A DNA stretch of 24,859 nt. Source: Nostoc sp. CHAB 5834 (GTDB lineage: Bacteria > Cyanobacteriota > Cyanobacteriia > Cyanobacteriales > Nostocaceae). Both the position numbers and the translations under genes were made by a program. How positions within the stretch are numbered: position 1 is the first letter of the stretch; each line of letters starts with the position of its first letter. Shown here piece by piece: positions 15,704-23,966 of this stretch. The stretch covers positions 1 to 24,859 of the forward strand of contig JAIVFU010000094.1 of the NCBI GenBank assembly GCA_020829485.1. The letters run 5' to 3'. The notes under the pieces were generated by a model. The model had not been told where the DNA came from. It saw only the letters and a program-made list of their open reading frames with translations, and did not search any database.

Positions 15704-16293
15704 GACAATATCTCCTTACCCACCTGTTGATACTCGCGCCATGCTATTTTGCTGCTGCGGTCTTTTACTTGATAAACTGGCAACCCCTCCAGTGCCGCTT
15801 TTTCATAAACAGCAAATCGTCTAATCCCATGTTGAAATAGTGGTATTCCCTCTGCCGACAATGCTTCCCGTGCCTGCTGTCCGGTTAAGCGGGGGGCTGG
15901 GGGAATGATTGTAAGCAACACACGATAGCGATCGCTGCCCAATGATTTGAGAGTGCTTACAGTTTGCAACAGCGCATCCATCGCTAAAGCATCAGGGGTA
16001 GTAGGCAAGATTAATAAATTACACCCATCGGCGAGTGCTTCCAAATCTTCGTGGCTTGGTCTAGCGGCTGTGTCAATAACTACATGGTCAAAATTACGGC
16101 TATGCATAGGAGCCTGTAGTAAATCCACAACTTTAAAGGGTAATGCTCCTCGCTTTGCCCATCCTGTAGCACTGTGGTTTGGGTCGCCATCAACTAGCAA
16201 AGTGCTGCCTAGCTGAGATAGAAAGCAAGCAATATGGATGGCGCTTGTTGTTTTAGCGACACCTCCCTTGAAACTGGCAAGGGTGATTATCAC
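15700..16293 (-). CDS. parA: ParA-type partition ATPase
   Basis: 197 residues starting at a GTG (16293-16291) with GGAG about 11 bases upstream. It has the deviant Walker A KGGVAKTT (residues 9-16), the DGDPN switch (35-39) and the Walker B-type VVIDTAARP (71-79). The length is that of small type Ib plasmid ParAs, which lack an N-terminal operator-binding HTH. It would form ATP-dependent patches on the nucleoid and move plasmid copies through its partner encoded immediately downstream. Confidence 0.9.
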   Translation of the reverse strand: MIITLASFKGGVAKTTSAIHIACFLSQLGSTLLVDGDPNHSATGWAKRGALPFKVVDLLQAPMHSRNFDHVVIDTAARPSHEDLEALADGCNLLILPTTPDALAMDALLQTVSTLKSLGSDRYRVLLTIIPPAPRLTGQQAREALSAEGIPLFQHGIRRFAVYEKAALEGLPVYQVKDRSSKIAWREYQQVGKEILS

Positions 16294-16429
16294 GAGATGT
16301 ACTCCAGTAAATGCTGCTAGTTTACCTTTTAAATAACGAAAATTTGTATTTCTTTATTTATAACAATTTCCCTTGGCGACAATATAGCATTTCGCAAATT
16401 CAAAAATCTCCCAAGTGGCAACCTTTAGC

Positions 16430-16455
16430 AAACCCCAGCTTGGTAGCTGGGGTTT
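16430..16455. terminator. Perfect 11-bp hairpin
   Basis: AAACCCCAGCT, loop TGGT, AGCTGGGGTTT. It is very stable but followed by AGGGC on the plus side, with no long T-tract on either strand, so it may be a terminator without U-run, a dispersed repeat or a processed RNA structure. It lies about 140 bases upstream of parA. Confidence 0.5.
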
Positions 16456-16731
16456 AGGGCATCCGTGAAAGGTTAAAATAAAAAGTTAATTTATAAGCTA
16501 AGTTTATCATTCCTCAACGGCAATCAGCTTTTGGACATTTCCCAAAAAACGGTATCATACACTACTATTTTTTGGCGAACGCAAAACTTTTCGGTCTACT
16601 GAAAGTATTTCACGGACGAGCTTCGCTTTTTCTACCTAAAAAAATTTTCGGACAACCTGTGCATCATTACCGCATCCATTCCGTAGCGCCTGTTTGTCTG
16701 TTCGCCTGACCCATCCCGACACTGCTCAATG

Positions 16732-16750
16732 GCATTACAGCCTGTAATGC
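16732..16750. promoter_or_regulatory. Perfect 9-bp palindrome
   Basis: GCATTACAG-C-CTGTAATGC, a perfect inverted repeat with a single central base. The symmetry and size suit an operator for a dimeric regulator or a partition or replication protein. It stands alone, with no second copy found nearby. Confidence 0.4.
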
Positions 16751-17087
16751 TTATCTTTCATTACTTTCAGCTTTTTTTAGTGCCATTCAGGTATGAGGCT
16801 TATTTTATCTGCATTCTAGCTATTTTTGTCGCCCCTTCAGCACGGATGCACATTTATTCCCTGATGAAATCTTGGCACTCGCTATCATCTAACCCGCACC
16901 CATAAAACTCTATTTCTGCCTGTTTTAGAGACTTTTTCTTACGTCGAACTCAGGTCAAGAATTGAAAAGACACTAAGCTGAACCACTCCCCATCATCCCA
17001 TCACCCCCATTGGTAGCCGTGCCTGTGGGGTAAAACAGGTGCAGAATCAAAAGCGATATCTACGGAGGGTAGTGCTTACACCCAAAT

Positions 17088-17120
17088 AAAAACACCCTAC
17101 TGAATCCAATAACAGTAGGG
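17088..17120 (-). terminator. Rho-independent terminator of the beta-trefoil unit
   Basis: On the minus strand CCCTACTG, a 10-base loop, CAGTAGGG, then TGTTTTTATTTG. The 8-bp perfect stem followed by a T-rich tract is a textbook intrinsic terminator. It lies about 130 bases downstream of the stop at 17254 and should end the transcript of the two genes at 17254-18980. Confidence 0.8.
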
Positions 17121-17253
17121 CGTCCTTTCATGACACGTACCTAAAGGAGATATACCCAACAACGTATAACACCAACATTGATCCTAATTTATAGTTAATT
17201 GTTATACATTCATGTAAGTACTTCTTTACATCTTCAGGCACTTATGTCAAAGT

Positions 17254-17697
17254 TCAATTTACCAAAACTAAAAACGTTACTTTGTAATCCCAAGTAGAAT
17301 AGCCTATCTTACGATGGCGGTAGAAATTCCAAGTAAGCCTGCTTTCAGGGATTGGCAACGTTAGCACGGGGAGTTCAATATTCCATGTACCCAGATCATC
17401 ATCCTTATCTAAGGAGATAATTAGATTAAGGAGGCCAACCGTTAACTCGATTACAGCACCTGCAACTACACCTTGTGGGCCTGCCGCACTCAGCCCCGCA
17501 GAAACGGCAGAAGCAATCTTCGACAGCTTATCGCCGCGATCGTCCCAGTTTTTAGCAGAATCCTCGTCATAAGCCTTAAGTCCAATAACGATAGTATCTG
17601 CGGCTTCCACTGTGCCATCAAAAACAATTCTTTGATCCGGTGGAAGTTGTTTTGTCTGTCCGTCATTCCTATTCACCCCTGCTCCGACGAAGTACAA
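17254..17697 (-). CDS. Second domain or protein downstream of the beta-trefoil gene, start unclear
   Basis: The frame from the TTG at 17697 gives 147 residues (MYFVGAGVNRNDGQTKQLPP). Protein-like sequence continues upstream in the same frame (RHRIEIESIYCDNTEDVTGK, then DE) without any ATG or GTG, as far as the end of the upstream gene, which is in another frame. The pattern IEIESIYC..T.D...DE.YF.GAG is a beta-sandwich-like start seen in uncharacterised bacterial proteins. A hydrophobic, glycine-rich helix region follows (SKIASAVSAGLSAAGPQGVV, ELTVGLLNLIISL), then beta strands. It could be a separate protein with an unusual start, or the C-terminal part of the upstream protein after a frameshift. 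Confidence 0.5.
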   Translation of the reverse strand: MYFVGAGVNRNDGQTKQLPPDQRIVFDGTVEAADTIVIGLKAYDEDSAKNWDDRGDKLSKIASAVSAGLSAAGPQGVVAGAVIELTVGLLNLIISLDKDDDLGTWNIELPVLTLPIPESRLTWNFYRHRKIGYSTWDYKVTFLVLVN

Positions 17698-17750
17698 TTC
17701 GTCTTTCCCTGTAACATCTTCAGTGTTATCGCAGTAAATCGATTCTATTT

Positions 17751-18980
17751 CTATGCGGTGACGAGGGGTAGGACAGTGACTACAAATGTTTCCCAGGGGC
17801 CGATGGCTGTTCGGTTAGCAACTACCTGCTGCCCTCCACCACCTTCGGCACAAAGATAATGTACTTTATCGTTACACAAAAATACAACACTATCTCCAGT
17901 TTGGATAGTTCCTCCGCCGATTTTTTTAATAGTAAATGTTTCCCAAGGGCCAATACTATTAGCGTTGGCTATTAAATTGCTACCTCCACCATTCTGAGCT
18001 GAGACAAATTGACCATTATTGCATTTGATAGCTACTAAACTACCGTCTTGCAAACCAGTTCCTTGAATGTTTATCAGAATAAAACTTTCCCACTGCAATG
18101 GTACATCGCGGTTAACAACAAGCGATTCTCCACCGCTGTTTTCAGCACAAACATATTGCCCATTGTTACCTTTCAATTGAACACTAGCGTTAGCCACGGG
18201 TACTGATGTCTTAATAAAGAACTCTCTTTCTAAAGAAGCAGCCACATCAGGCTTAGATCCCCCTAAGTACATCAGTTCTGCAAAAACACTAATTTCTTCC
18301 CACCCACGTTTTCTGTCAAAAATATTTCCGTGTGTTGATGCTTTGACAATAGCCTCAATAACATTATGAGTGGACTGGTATTTCCGCAGCTCATTAATAT
18401 GAGAATTCATTTTCTGTTCAAGATTCCCCTTTAGTTGTTGATCATTCTTTGATACAGCAACATTAATGAACTGGTTATAAACTTCAGTAATATCTGTCTC
18501 TGTTATAAGGCTCAAATTACTGCCTAACACACTAACTGAACGACTTCCGTTATTTGAACTGTGTACAACTGTTTGCACACTAAGTATAACAAAACCTGGT
18601 GGTGCTGTGTAAACAGCGGACAGAGAGTTGTCTCTAGGTCTTCTACCTCTCCAGCTAGCAACAACTCGAAGGCGAGATATAACCTCCCTTTGAATTGTTG
18701 ACAAAAGATTTGGAGTGGAACCTTTTTGAAAAACAGCCTCAGTAGGATCTATTACCCCCAAACTTTGATATTCATCCAAACTTTGATCTTCATCTAAATT
18801 TTGAGCTTCATCCAAACTTTGATCTTCATCTAAATTTTGAGCTTCATCCAAACTTTGATCTTCATTCAAACTTAGACCTTCATCGATTGACAAAATATTT
18901 GAAGCTGAACCTTCTTGGAAAATGACATCAGTAGTATTTATTATACTCAAGCTTTGACCTTCATCTATGAAGTTCACCAT
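17751..18980 (-). CDS. Fascin-like beta-trefoil protein with hexapeptide-repeat N-terminus
   Basis: 409 residues. The ATG at 18980 has a strong AAGGAG nine bases upstream. Residues 1-90 are low-complexity and acidic, with six S/N-L-D-E-x-Q hexapeptides. These are flanked by two similar segments (TTDVIFQEGSASNILS and PTEAVFQKGSTPNLLS). Residues about 90-260 are an unrecognised domain (REVISRLRVVASWRGRRPRD, SVYTAPPGF-like AVYTAPPGFVILSV). Residues about 280-405 hold three repeats of the fascin/actin-crosslinking beta-trefoil kind (LKGNNGQYVCAENSGG, IKCNNGQFVSAQNGGG, FLCNDKVHYLCAEGGGG), each followed by a W-E-(S/T)-F motif. In bacteria such trefoils often bind carbohydrate or protein ligands. 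There is no signal peptide. The function is unknown. Confidence 0.7.
   Translation of the reverse strand: MVNFIDEGQSLSIINTTDVIFQEGSASNILSIDEGLSLNEDQSLDEAQNLDEDQSLDEAQNLDEDQSLDEYQSLGVIDPTEAVFQKGSTPNLLSTIQREVISRLRVVASWRGRRPRDNSLSAVYTAPPGFVILSVQTVVHSSNNGSRSVSVLGSNLSLITETDITEVYNQFINVAVSKNDQQLKGNLEQKMNSHINELRKYQSTHNVIEAIVKASTHGNIFDRKRGWEEISVFAELMYLGGSKPDVAASLEREFFIKTSVPVANASVQLKGNNGQYVCAENSGGESLVVNRDVPLQWESFILINIQGTGLQDGSLVAIKCNNGQFVSAQNGGGSNLIANANSIGPWETFTIKKIGGGTIQTGDSVVFLCNDKVHYLCAEGGGGQQVVANRTAIGPWETFVVTVLPLVTA
18765..18872 (-). repeat. Six 18-bp coding repeats (36-bp higher-order unit)
   Basis: The DNA encodes SLNEDQ, SLDEAQ, NLDEDQ, SLDEAQ, NLDEDQ, SLDEYQ. Two consecutive 36-bp units are identical on the DNA level (18781-18816 and 18817-18852), so the array expanded recently by slippage or unequal exchange, and its length is likely to vary. 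Confidence 0.9.
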
Positions 18981-19624
18981 TATAAGAAGCTCCTTTTTGG
19001 GAAAATTAAGCGGGTTTACTTACGTTTAACAACGATAGAGAATCTAAGTCAGATATGGAGAAAGCACTATGTCAATTCATCACTTAAAGCTTGTCACAAA
19101 ACAACCTTGCCTTTTTTGAGTTAGAAATGCTTTCTCAGTAAGCTTTCTATATAGCAAATTGTAAAAGTTGTTTCTTGACAGGCTCTTAGCCCCGTCGTTA
19201 ATTCAATTAATAACAGCAAGTTCTACAAGGCGTCGATATAGAAAAGTTCATAAGTTTTGCGTCAAACAAGGTTATAAAAGCTCTTATAATTTCAGTTCCG
19301 ATTAAAAAATTGAATTTTGGGCAAGTTTACATAGACATAGTTTAAAAAACACAATTTGCAATTGTTTTTATTTATACTTCTGAAGTGTAGAATATTTTAC
19401 AGGTAAGAATAAAAAAATGGGAGTATTACTTATTTAAACTAGTAAAATTTTATACATTTTTCCTGTCAAATAATTTGGTAAGCTCGCCGAAAAATTGCGT
19501 CAAATGACGTAAACACGTTTTCCAGCACCCGATTCCGTAATTAGTTGGCGGCTAGTTGTAGTAGTTATTTGTCCAAGTTCTGATCCAGAAAAAATCTTGA
19601 CGCCTGATTGAGCTATGATCTTTT
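18981..19624. other. AT-rich divergent intergenic region
   Basis: The region separates the divergent beta-trefoil and STAND genes and should carry both promoters. TTGCGTC-AAAT-GACGTAA (19495-19512) is an inverted repeat with one mismatch in seven, and TTGCGTCAAA occurs again at 19257-19266. It could be a regulator site shared by both genes. TTATAA-AAGCTC-TTATAA (19272-19289) is a second small palindrome. No promoter could be assigned with confidence and no further gene is seen. Confidence 0.45.
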
Positions 19625-22600
19625 ATGAACTTTGAAGAAGTATTCAGCGAAATAGATGCAGCTGTCTTCGCTAAGACACAAAAACATTTAAAGGATGTCG
19701 AACGATTTGCCCTTGAGGCAGCTTGGCAGGGTCAGACTTATGACGAGATGGCAATGGCTTCCAACTACCTCTATACCCCTAGCTATCTGAAGCAAGGTGT
19801 TGGACCTAAATTATGGAAGCTAATTTCAGAGGCACTAGGGGAAGAGGTCAGTAAGACGAATTTTCGTGCAGCGTTAGAGCGGCAAGCACAACTGAAAGAA
19901 CCTTTACAGACCCAAGAGGCTAATTCGGAGCTATTTCCGTATAAGGCAGAGTATGAGGAAGCCACTGCTAACAGACGCCAAGACTGGGGAGAGGCAGTTG
20001 GTGCATCCGTTTTCTCTGGACGTACGCAAGAGCTAGTCGCGTTAGAGCAATGGATTGTGAAGGAGCGCTGCCGACTAGTGGCCTTACTAGGCATGGGAGG
20101 AATTGGCAAGACTAGTCTAGCTTTCAAACTTGCACAACAAATTCAGGACCAGTTTGAGTACATTATTTGGCGCTCTTTACGTAATCAGCCCCCTATTGAA
20201 GATGTTTTGTCAGAACTCATTCAATTTCTAAATGATGAGGATAAAACTGATTTACCCAAATCTGTAGATAGTAAAATATCCAAACTAATTGACTGTTTAC
20301 ACAAACGTCGTTGTTTAATAGTACTAGACAACTTTGAAACAGTTCTCCCGAGTGGCAATAGTGCTGAGTATTATCCAGAGGGAGTCGGAGCTTATGCTGA
20401 ACTTTTAAAACGGGTGGGAGAAACACATCATCAAAGTTGTGTAATAATAACCAGTCGAGAAAAGCCTAAAGAAATTTTATTACTAGAAGGAGAAAAAATA
20501 CCTATTCATTCATTGAAACTGAATGGGTTGAAGAAAACAGAAGTACAGGAAATATTTCAAGTAAAGGGTTCATTTTCGGCTTCAGAATCAGAATGGCAAA
20601 TTCTCATAAACCACTACGGAGGTAATCCTCTAGCTTTAAAGATCGCGGCTGTTGCTATCCAAGACTTACTTAATAGTGATATTTCCGAATTTATATTTCT
20701 TTTGAAGCAAGAAAAGCTCGGTTTTGATGATATTGATGATTTGCTAAAACGACAATTTAATCGGTTATCAGATGTAGAACAAGAAATTATGTATTGGCTA
20801 GCAATTAATCGAGAGCCAGTTACATTTCAGGAATTAAAAGAGGACATTTTATCCATCAAATCAAAACAGAGATTATTCAGCAGTTTAGGAGCTTTAGAAC
20901 GAAGCTCGTTGCTTGAAAAGAATCAAAAAGGGTTTACACAACAACCTGTTGTAATGGAGTATATCACTAGACAACTAATAGAACAAATTTGGCAAGAGGT
21001 TGCTAACGAAAAAACTGATTTTTTAGTAAGATATGCTCTTGTCAAAGCTCAAACGAAAGATTACGTTAGGAAAATACAGGAGCGTGTGATTCTAGAGCCG
21101 ATTGCAAAAGAACTAACCGCTACTTTTAGCTCTCAGAAAATTGTTGAATATAAACTGAATAAAATTTTATCAAAACTGAAAGAAGATATCTCTTGCGGAT
21201 ATGGTGGTGGAAATATTATTAATTTATTTCGGCAACTCAATATTGATTTAACTGGCTATGATTTCTCGCATTTAACTATTTGGCAAGCATACCTACAGGA
21301 TGTGAATTTGCATCATGTCAATTTTGCTTACTCAGATTTAGCAAAGTCTACCTTTACTGAAACTTTAGGTAGTATTTTTTCAGTCGCATTTAGTCCAAAC
21401 GGAGAACTTTTAGCTACAAGTGATTCTGATAGCAAGATTCGCTTGTGGCAAGTCACAACCGGGAGACAATTATTTGTCTGCAAGGGGCATAGTAGTTGGG
21501 CTTGGTCTATCACTTTTAGTCCTGATGGTAGCATCCTTGCCAGTTGCAGTATTGACAAAACGACAAGACTGTGGGATACCAGTACAGGTGAATGCCTTAA
21601 AATATTGCCAGAACCTGACCAGGTAGAAGCCATTACCTTTAGTCCCAATGGTAGTATCCTTGCCAGCGGCAGTGTCGATCAAACAATAAGACTGTGGGAT
21701 GTTAGTACAGGTCAATGTCTAAAAATTTTACAGGGACACACTGATTCAGTTTGGTCTGTTGCATTTAGTCCTAATGGCCAAGTACTTGCCAGTGGCAGTT
21801 ATGACCAAACAGTGAGATTGTGGGATGTTCACACGGGTGAGTGCTCGAAAATTTTGCGGGGACATACTGCTTGGATACGGGCAGCAGTTGCTTTTAGCCC
21901 TAAGGGTGATCTTATTGCCAGTGGTAGTTTTGATCGAACAGTAAGGTTGTGGGATACCAGTACAGGTCAATGCCTAGAAACCTTGCAGGGACATACAAAT
22001 TCAATAGTTTCAGCCGCCTTTAGCCCTGATGGTCAAACCCTTGCCAGTTGTAGTTATGACCAAACAGTGAAGTTGTGGGATATTCATACGGGTCAGTGCT
22101 TGAGGACTTTGCAGGGGCACACTGGTTTAATCTGGTCTGTTGCTTATAGTCCAGATGGTCAAATGCTTGCTAGTGGGAGTGATGACCAGACAATAAAGTT
22201 ATGGAATGCCAATACTGGTCAATGCCTGAAAACGTTGAAAGGCTATAAAAATTCCGTATTTTCCGTTGCCTTATGTTCAAAGGGGTACACGCTTGTCAGT
22301 GGGAATGGAGACCAGACTGTAATGCTATGGAATGCCAATACTGGTCAATGCTTAAAAACTTTGCCAGGGCATACCAGTCGCTTATTATCTGTTGCCTTTA
22401 GCCCTGATAGTCAAATGCTTGCTAGTAGTGGTTGCGATCGCACTGTAATATTGTGGAATGCCAGTACTGGTCAATGCTTAAAAACTTTGCTAGGGCATGG
22501 CAGTTGGGTCTGGTCAGTCGCTTTCAGTCCGGATAGTCAGATCCTTGCCAGTAGTAGTGAAGATCAAACAGTAAGGCTTTGGAACGTTAGTACAGGTCAG

Positions 22601-23227
22601 CTTCTCAAAAGCTTGCAAGGACATGATGGTGGTGTACGGACAATTGCTTTCAATCCAAGTAATGGTATTCTAATTAGCGGTAGTTACGACCGAACGGTGA
22701 GGTTGTGGGATGTTAGCACGGGTGAATGCCTAAAGACTTTGCACGCACACGAAAATTCCGTGTGGTCTGTTGCTTTTAGTCAAGATGGTCAAACCTTTGC
22801 CAGTAGTAGTGACCACACTATTAAGTTGTGGGATATTGGTACAAATAAGTGCCTGACGACTTTGCAGGATCATGTGAGTTCAGTAATGTCAGTTACCTTT
22901 AGCCCAAATGGTCAAATGCTTGCTAGTGCTAGTGAGGACAAAACGGTGAAGCTTTGGAATGTTAGCACGGGTGAATGCCTAAAAACTTTACAGGGACATA
23001 CTAATTTAGTATCGTCAGTCGTCTTTAGTCCAGATAGTAAAACGCTAGTTAGTAGCAGCTTTGATGAGACGATTAAGTTTTGGGATATTACGACTGGTAA
23101 TTGTCGAAGAACTCTCAGAGCTGTTAGACCCTACGAACAGATGAACGTAACTGGTGTTGTCGGTTTAACTGAAGCGACTATTGCTACGCTGAAGGCTTTA
23201 GGGGCAGTCCAAGATGAAACAAACTGA
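19625..23227 (+). CDS. STAND NTPase with VMAP-type HTH, NB-ARC and 14 WD40 repeats
   Basis: 1200 residues; no Shine-Dalgarno before the ATG. Residues 1-85 match the N-terminal helical/HTH domain of vWA-MoxR-associated proteins in cyanobacteria (GQTYDEMAMASNYLYTPSYL, VSKTNFRAAL). NB-ARC core: P-loop GMGGIGKT (156-163), Walker B LIVLDNFE (231-238), CVIITSRE (272-279) and GGNPLALK (332-339). A short pentapeptide-like linker (about 545-575: GYDFSHLTIWQAYLQDVNL) leads into 14 WD40 repeats of about 42 residues (580-1155), enough for two seven-bladed propellers. A short tail ends TLKALGAVQDETN. STAND proteins are ATP-driven oligomeric switches: the WD40 part would sense a ligand and the N-terminus would recruit or act as effector. 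There is no obvious catalytic effector domain, so signalling through a partner or DNA is inferred. Confidence 0.9.
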   Translation: MNFEEVFSEIDAAVFAKTQKHLKDVERFALEAAWQGQTYDEMAMASNYLYTPSYLKQGVGPKLWKLISEALGEEVSKTNFRAALERQAQLKEPLQTQEANSELFPYKAEYEEATANRRQDWGEAVGASVFSGRTQELVALEQWIVKERCRLVALLGMGGIGKTSLAFKLAQQIQDQFEYIIWRSLRNQPPIEDVLSELIQFLNDEDKTDLPKSVDSKISKLIDCLHKRRCLIVLDNFETVLPSGNSAEYYPEGVGAYAELLKRVGETHHQSCVIITSREKPKEILLLEGEKIPIHSLKLNGLKKTEVQEIFQVKGSFSASESEWQILINHYGGNPLALKIAAVAIQDLLNSDISEFIFLLKQEKLGFDDIDDLLKRQFNRLSDVEQEIMYWLAINREPVTFQELKEDILSIKSKQRLFSSLGALERSSLLEKNQKGFTQQPVVMEYITRQLIEQIWQEVANEKTDFLVRYALVKAQTKDYVRKIQERVILEPIAKELTATFSSQKIVEYKLNKILSKLKEDISCGYGGGNIINLFRQLNIDLTGYDFSHLTIWQAYLQDVNLHHVNFAYSDLAKSTFTETLGSIFSVAFSPNGELLATSDSDSKIRLWQVTTGRQLFVCKGHSSWAWSITFSPDGSILASCSIDKTTRLWDTSTGECLKILPEPDQVEAITFSPNGSILASGSVDQTIRLWDVSTGQCLKILQGHTDSVWSVAFSPNGQVLASGSYDQTVRLWDVHTGECSKILRGHTAWIRAAVAFSPKGDLIASGSFDRTVRLWDTSTGQCLETLQGHTNSIVSAAFSPDGQTLASCSYDQTVKLWDIHTGQCLRTLQGHTGLIWSVAYSPDGQMLASGSDDQTIKLWNANTGQCLKTLKGYKNSVFSVALCSKGYTLVSGNGDQTVMLWNANTGQCLKTLPGHTSRLLSVAFSPDSQMLASSGCDRTVILWNASTGQCLKTLLGHGSWVWSVAFSPDSQILASSSEDQTVRLWNVSTGQLLKSLQGHDGGVRTIAFNPSNGILISGSYDRTVRLWDVSTGECLKTLHAHENSVWSVAFSQDGQTFASSSDHTIKLWDIGTNKCLTTLQDHVSSVMSVTFSPNGQMLASASEDKTVKLWNVSTGECLKTLQGHTNLVSSVVFSPDSKTLVSSSFDETIKFWDITTGNCRRTLRAVRPYEQMNVTGVVGLTEATIATLKALGAVQDETN

Positions 23228-23390
23228 AACATAAACGCTTTTTAGTAGATTTCTGATGACTGTAGAGTAGAACAACTTACCTCGCTCCTAACTTATTTAG
23301 GACTATCTAAGGAACTTTAAAATCATCAATATTAATTATTATCATGCGCCTAAAATTCATTACAGAGTGTAGAGTTTTTTGTAAATACTC

Positions 23391-23437
23391 GAGGGAGTAA
23401 GAGGTGGTTGCCGACAGCAACCACCTCTTACTCCCTT
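23391..23437. terminator. 20-bp perfect hairpin between convergent genes
   Basis: GGGAGTAAGAGGTGGTTGC (23393-23411), loop CGACA, then its exact reverse complement (23417-23435). A further A-T pair and a G-T pair extend the stem. It is followed by TTATAATG and an AT-rich tract. Placed between the stops of the STAND gene and the convergent Coq4-like gene, it can terminate both. The stem is longer than in usual terminators, so it may derive from a mobile palindrome. The rest of 23228-23483 has no gene. Confidence 0.7.
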
Positions 23438-23483
23438 ATAATGATTATAATTTTTGTTAAAATGGGGGTTTTTGTTGAAAAAT

Positions 23484-23966
23484 TTATTCCTTGGAAGTCC
23501 CTAAAGGTAAAATCCCCAATTTTTGCCGGACTTGAGCAAGTGGAGTTTGCCACTCAGATTCAATGTCCCATTCAACCAAATGCTTAACTAGTTTGCCACT
23601 CCTATATGCCTTGAGGATATTTGTGAAATTAATCTGGCGAGTTAGTAGTCCAATTAACACCAGTATTGTACTTGAGGGACGAAACACTTGAGCACGTGTA
23701 AATGCCTGTAGCATGAATTCGTCGTGCTTTGAAGGCTGAAGCCCAGTTAAAACATGCCAGACATCATGAGTTCGCTGAATCCAATCTCCAGAATTTATTG
23801 GATTGAAGCCGTTTTGATCGAGAAACCGAGCAACCTCATGTCCGAGGGTACTTTTAGGTAGTTGACGTAGCTCTTCTAAGTTAATACTAAACTCGCGGTT
23901 AGCGTAAACCTGAGGATTAATTGTTCGAGCAATCCATAAAACAACTCTTGTCTGTAGCTCTTGCAT
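23484..23966 (-). CDS. Coq4-family-like protein
   Basis: 160 residues from the ATG at 23966. The block HDVWHVLTG, with a glutamate eight residues after the glycine (SKHDEF), matches the HDxxHxxxG...E metal-binding signature of Coq4-type proteins. Preceding LGHEVARFLDQNGFNPI and following FMLQAFTRAQ fit the helical fold. Eukaryotic Coq4 supports ubiquinone synthesis. Cyanobacteria make plastoquinone and the role of their Coq4-like proteins is not established to my knowledge, so a quinone or lipid link is only suggested. It is shorter than the eukaryotic protein. It converges on the STAND gene and nothing shows that they are functionally linked. Confidence 0.65.
   Translation of the reverse strand: MQELQTRVVLWIARTINPQVYANREFSINLEELRQLPKSTLGHEVARFLDQNGFNPINSGDWIQRTHDVWHVLTGLQPSKHDEFMLQAFTRAQVFRPSSTILVLIGLLTRQINFTNILKAYRSGKLVKHLVEWDIESEWQTPLAQVRQKLGILPLGTSKE

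Larger units (their letters stand above)
16294..17253. other. Gene-poor intergenic region upstream of parA
   Basis: No open frame resembles a protein. The region should contain the par promoter and possibly the centromere or replication functions. It holds three structures listed separately (16430, 16732 and 17088). I saw no clear iteron series, tRNA or rRNA. Confidence 0.6.

Noticed and set aside
17473..17859. 128-residue plus-strand frame
   Set aside because: Antisense to the end of the beta-trefoil gene and the following domain; cysteine-rich, random-looking text.
19597..19619. TTGACG and TATGAT as a promoter of the STAND gene
   Set aside because: Only 11 bases separate the hexamers and the start codon follows within 6 bases, too close for a normal leader.
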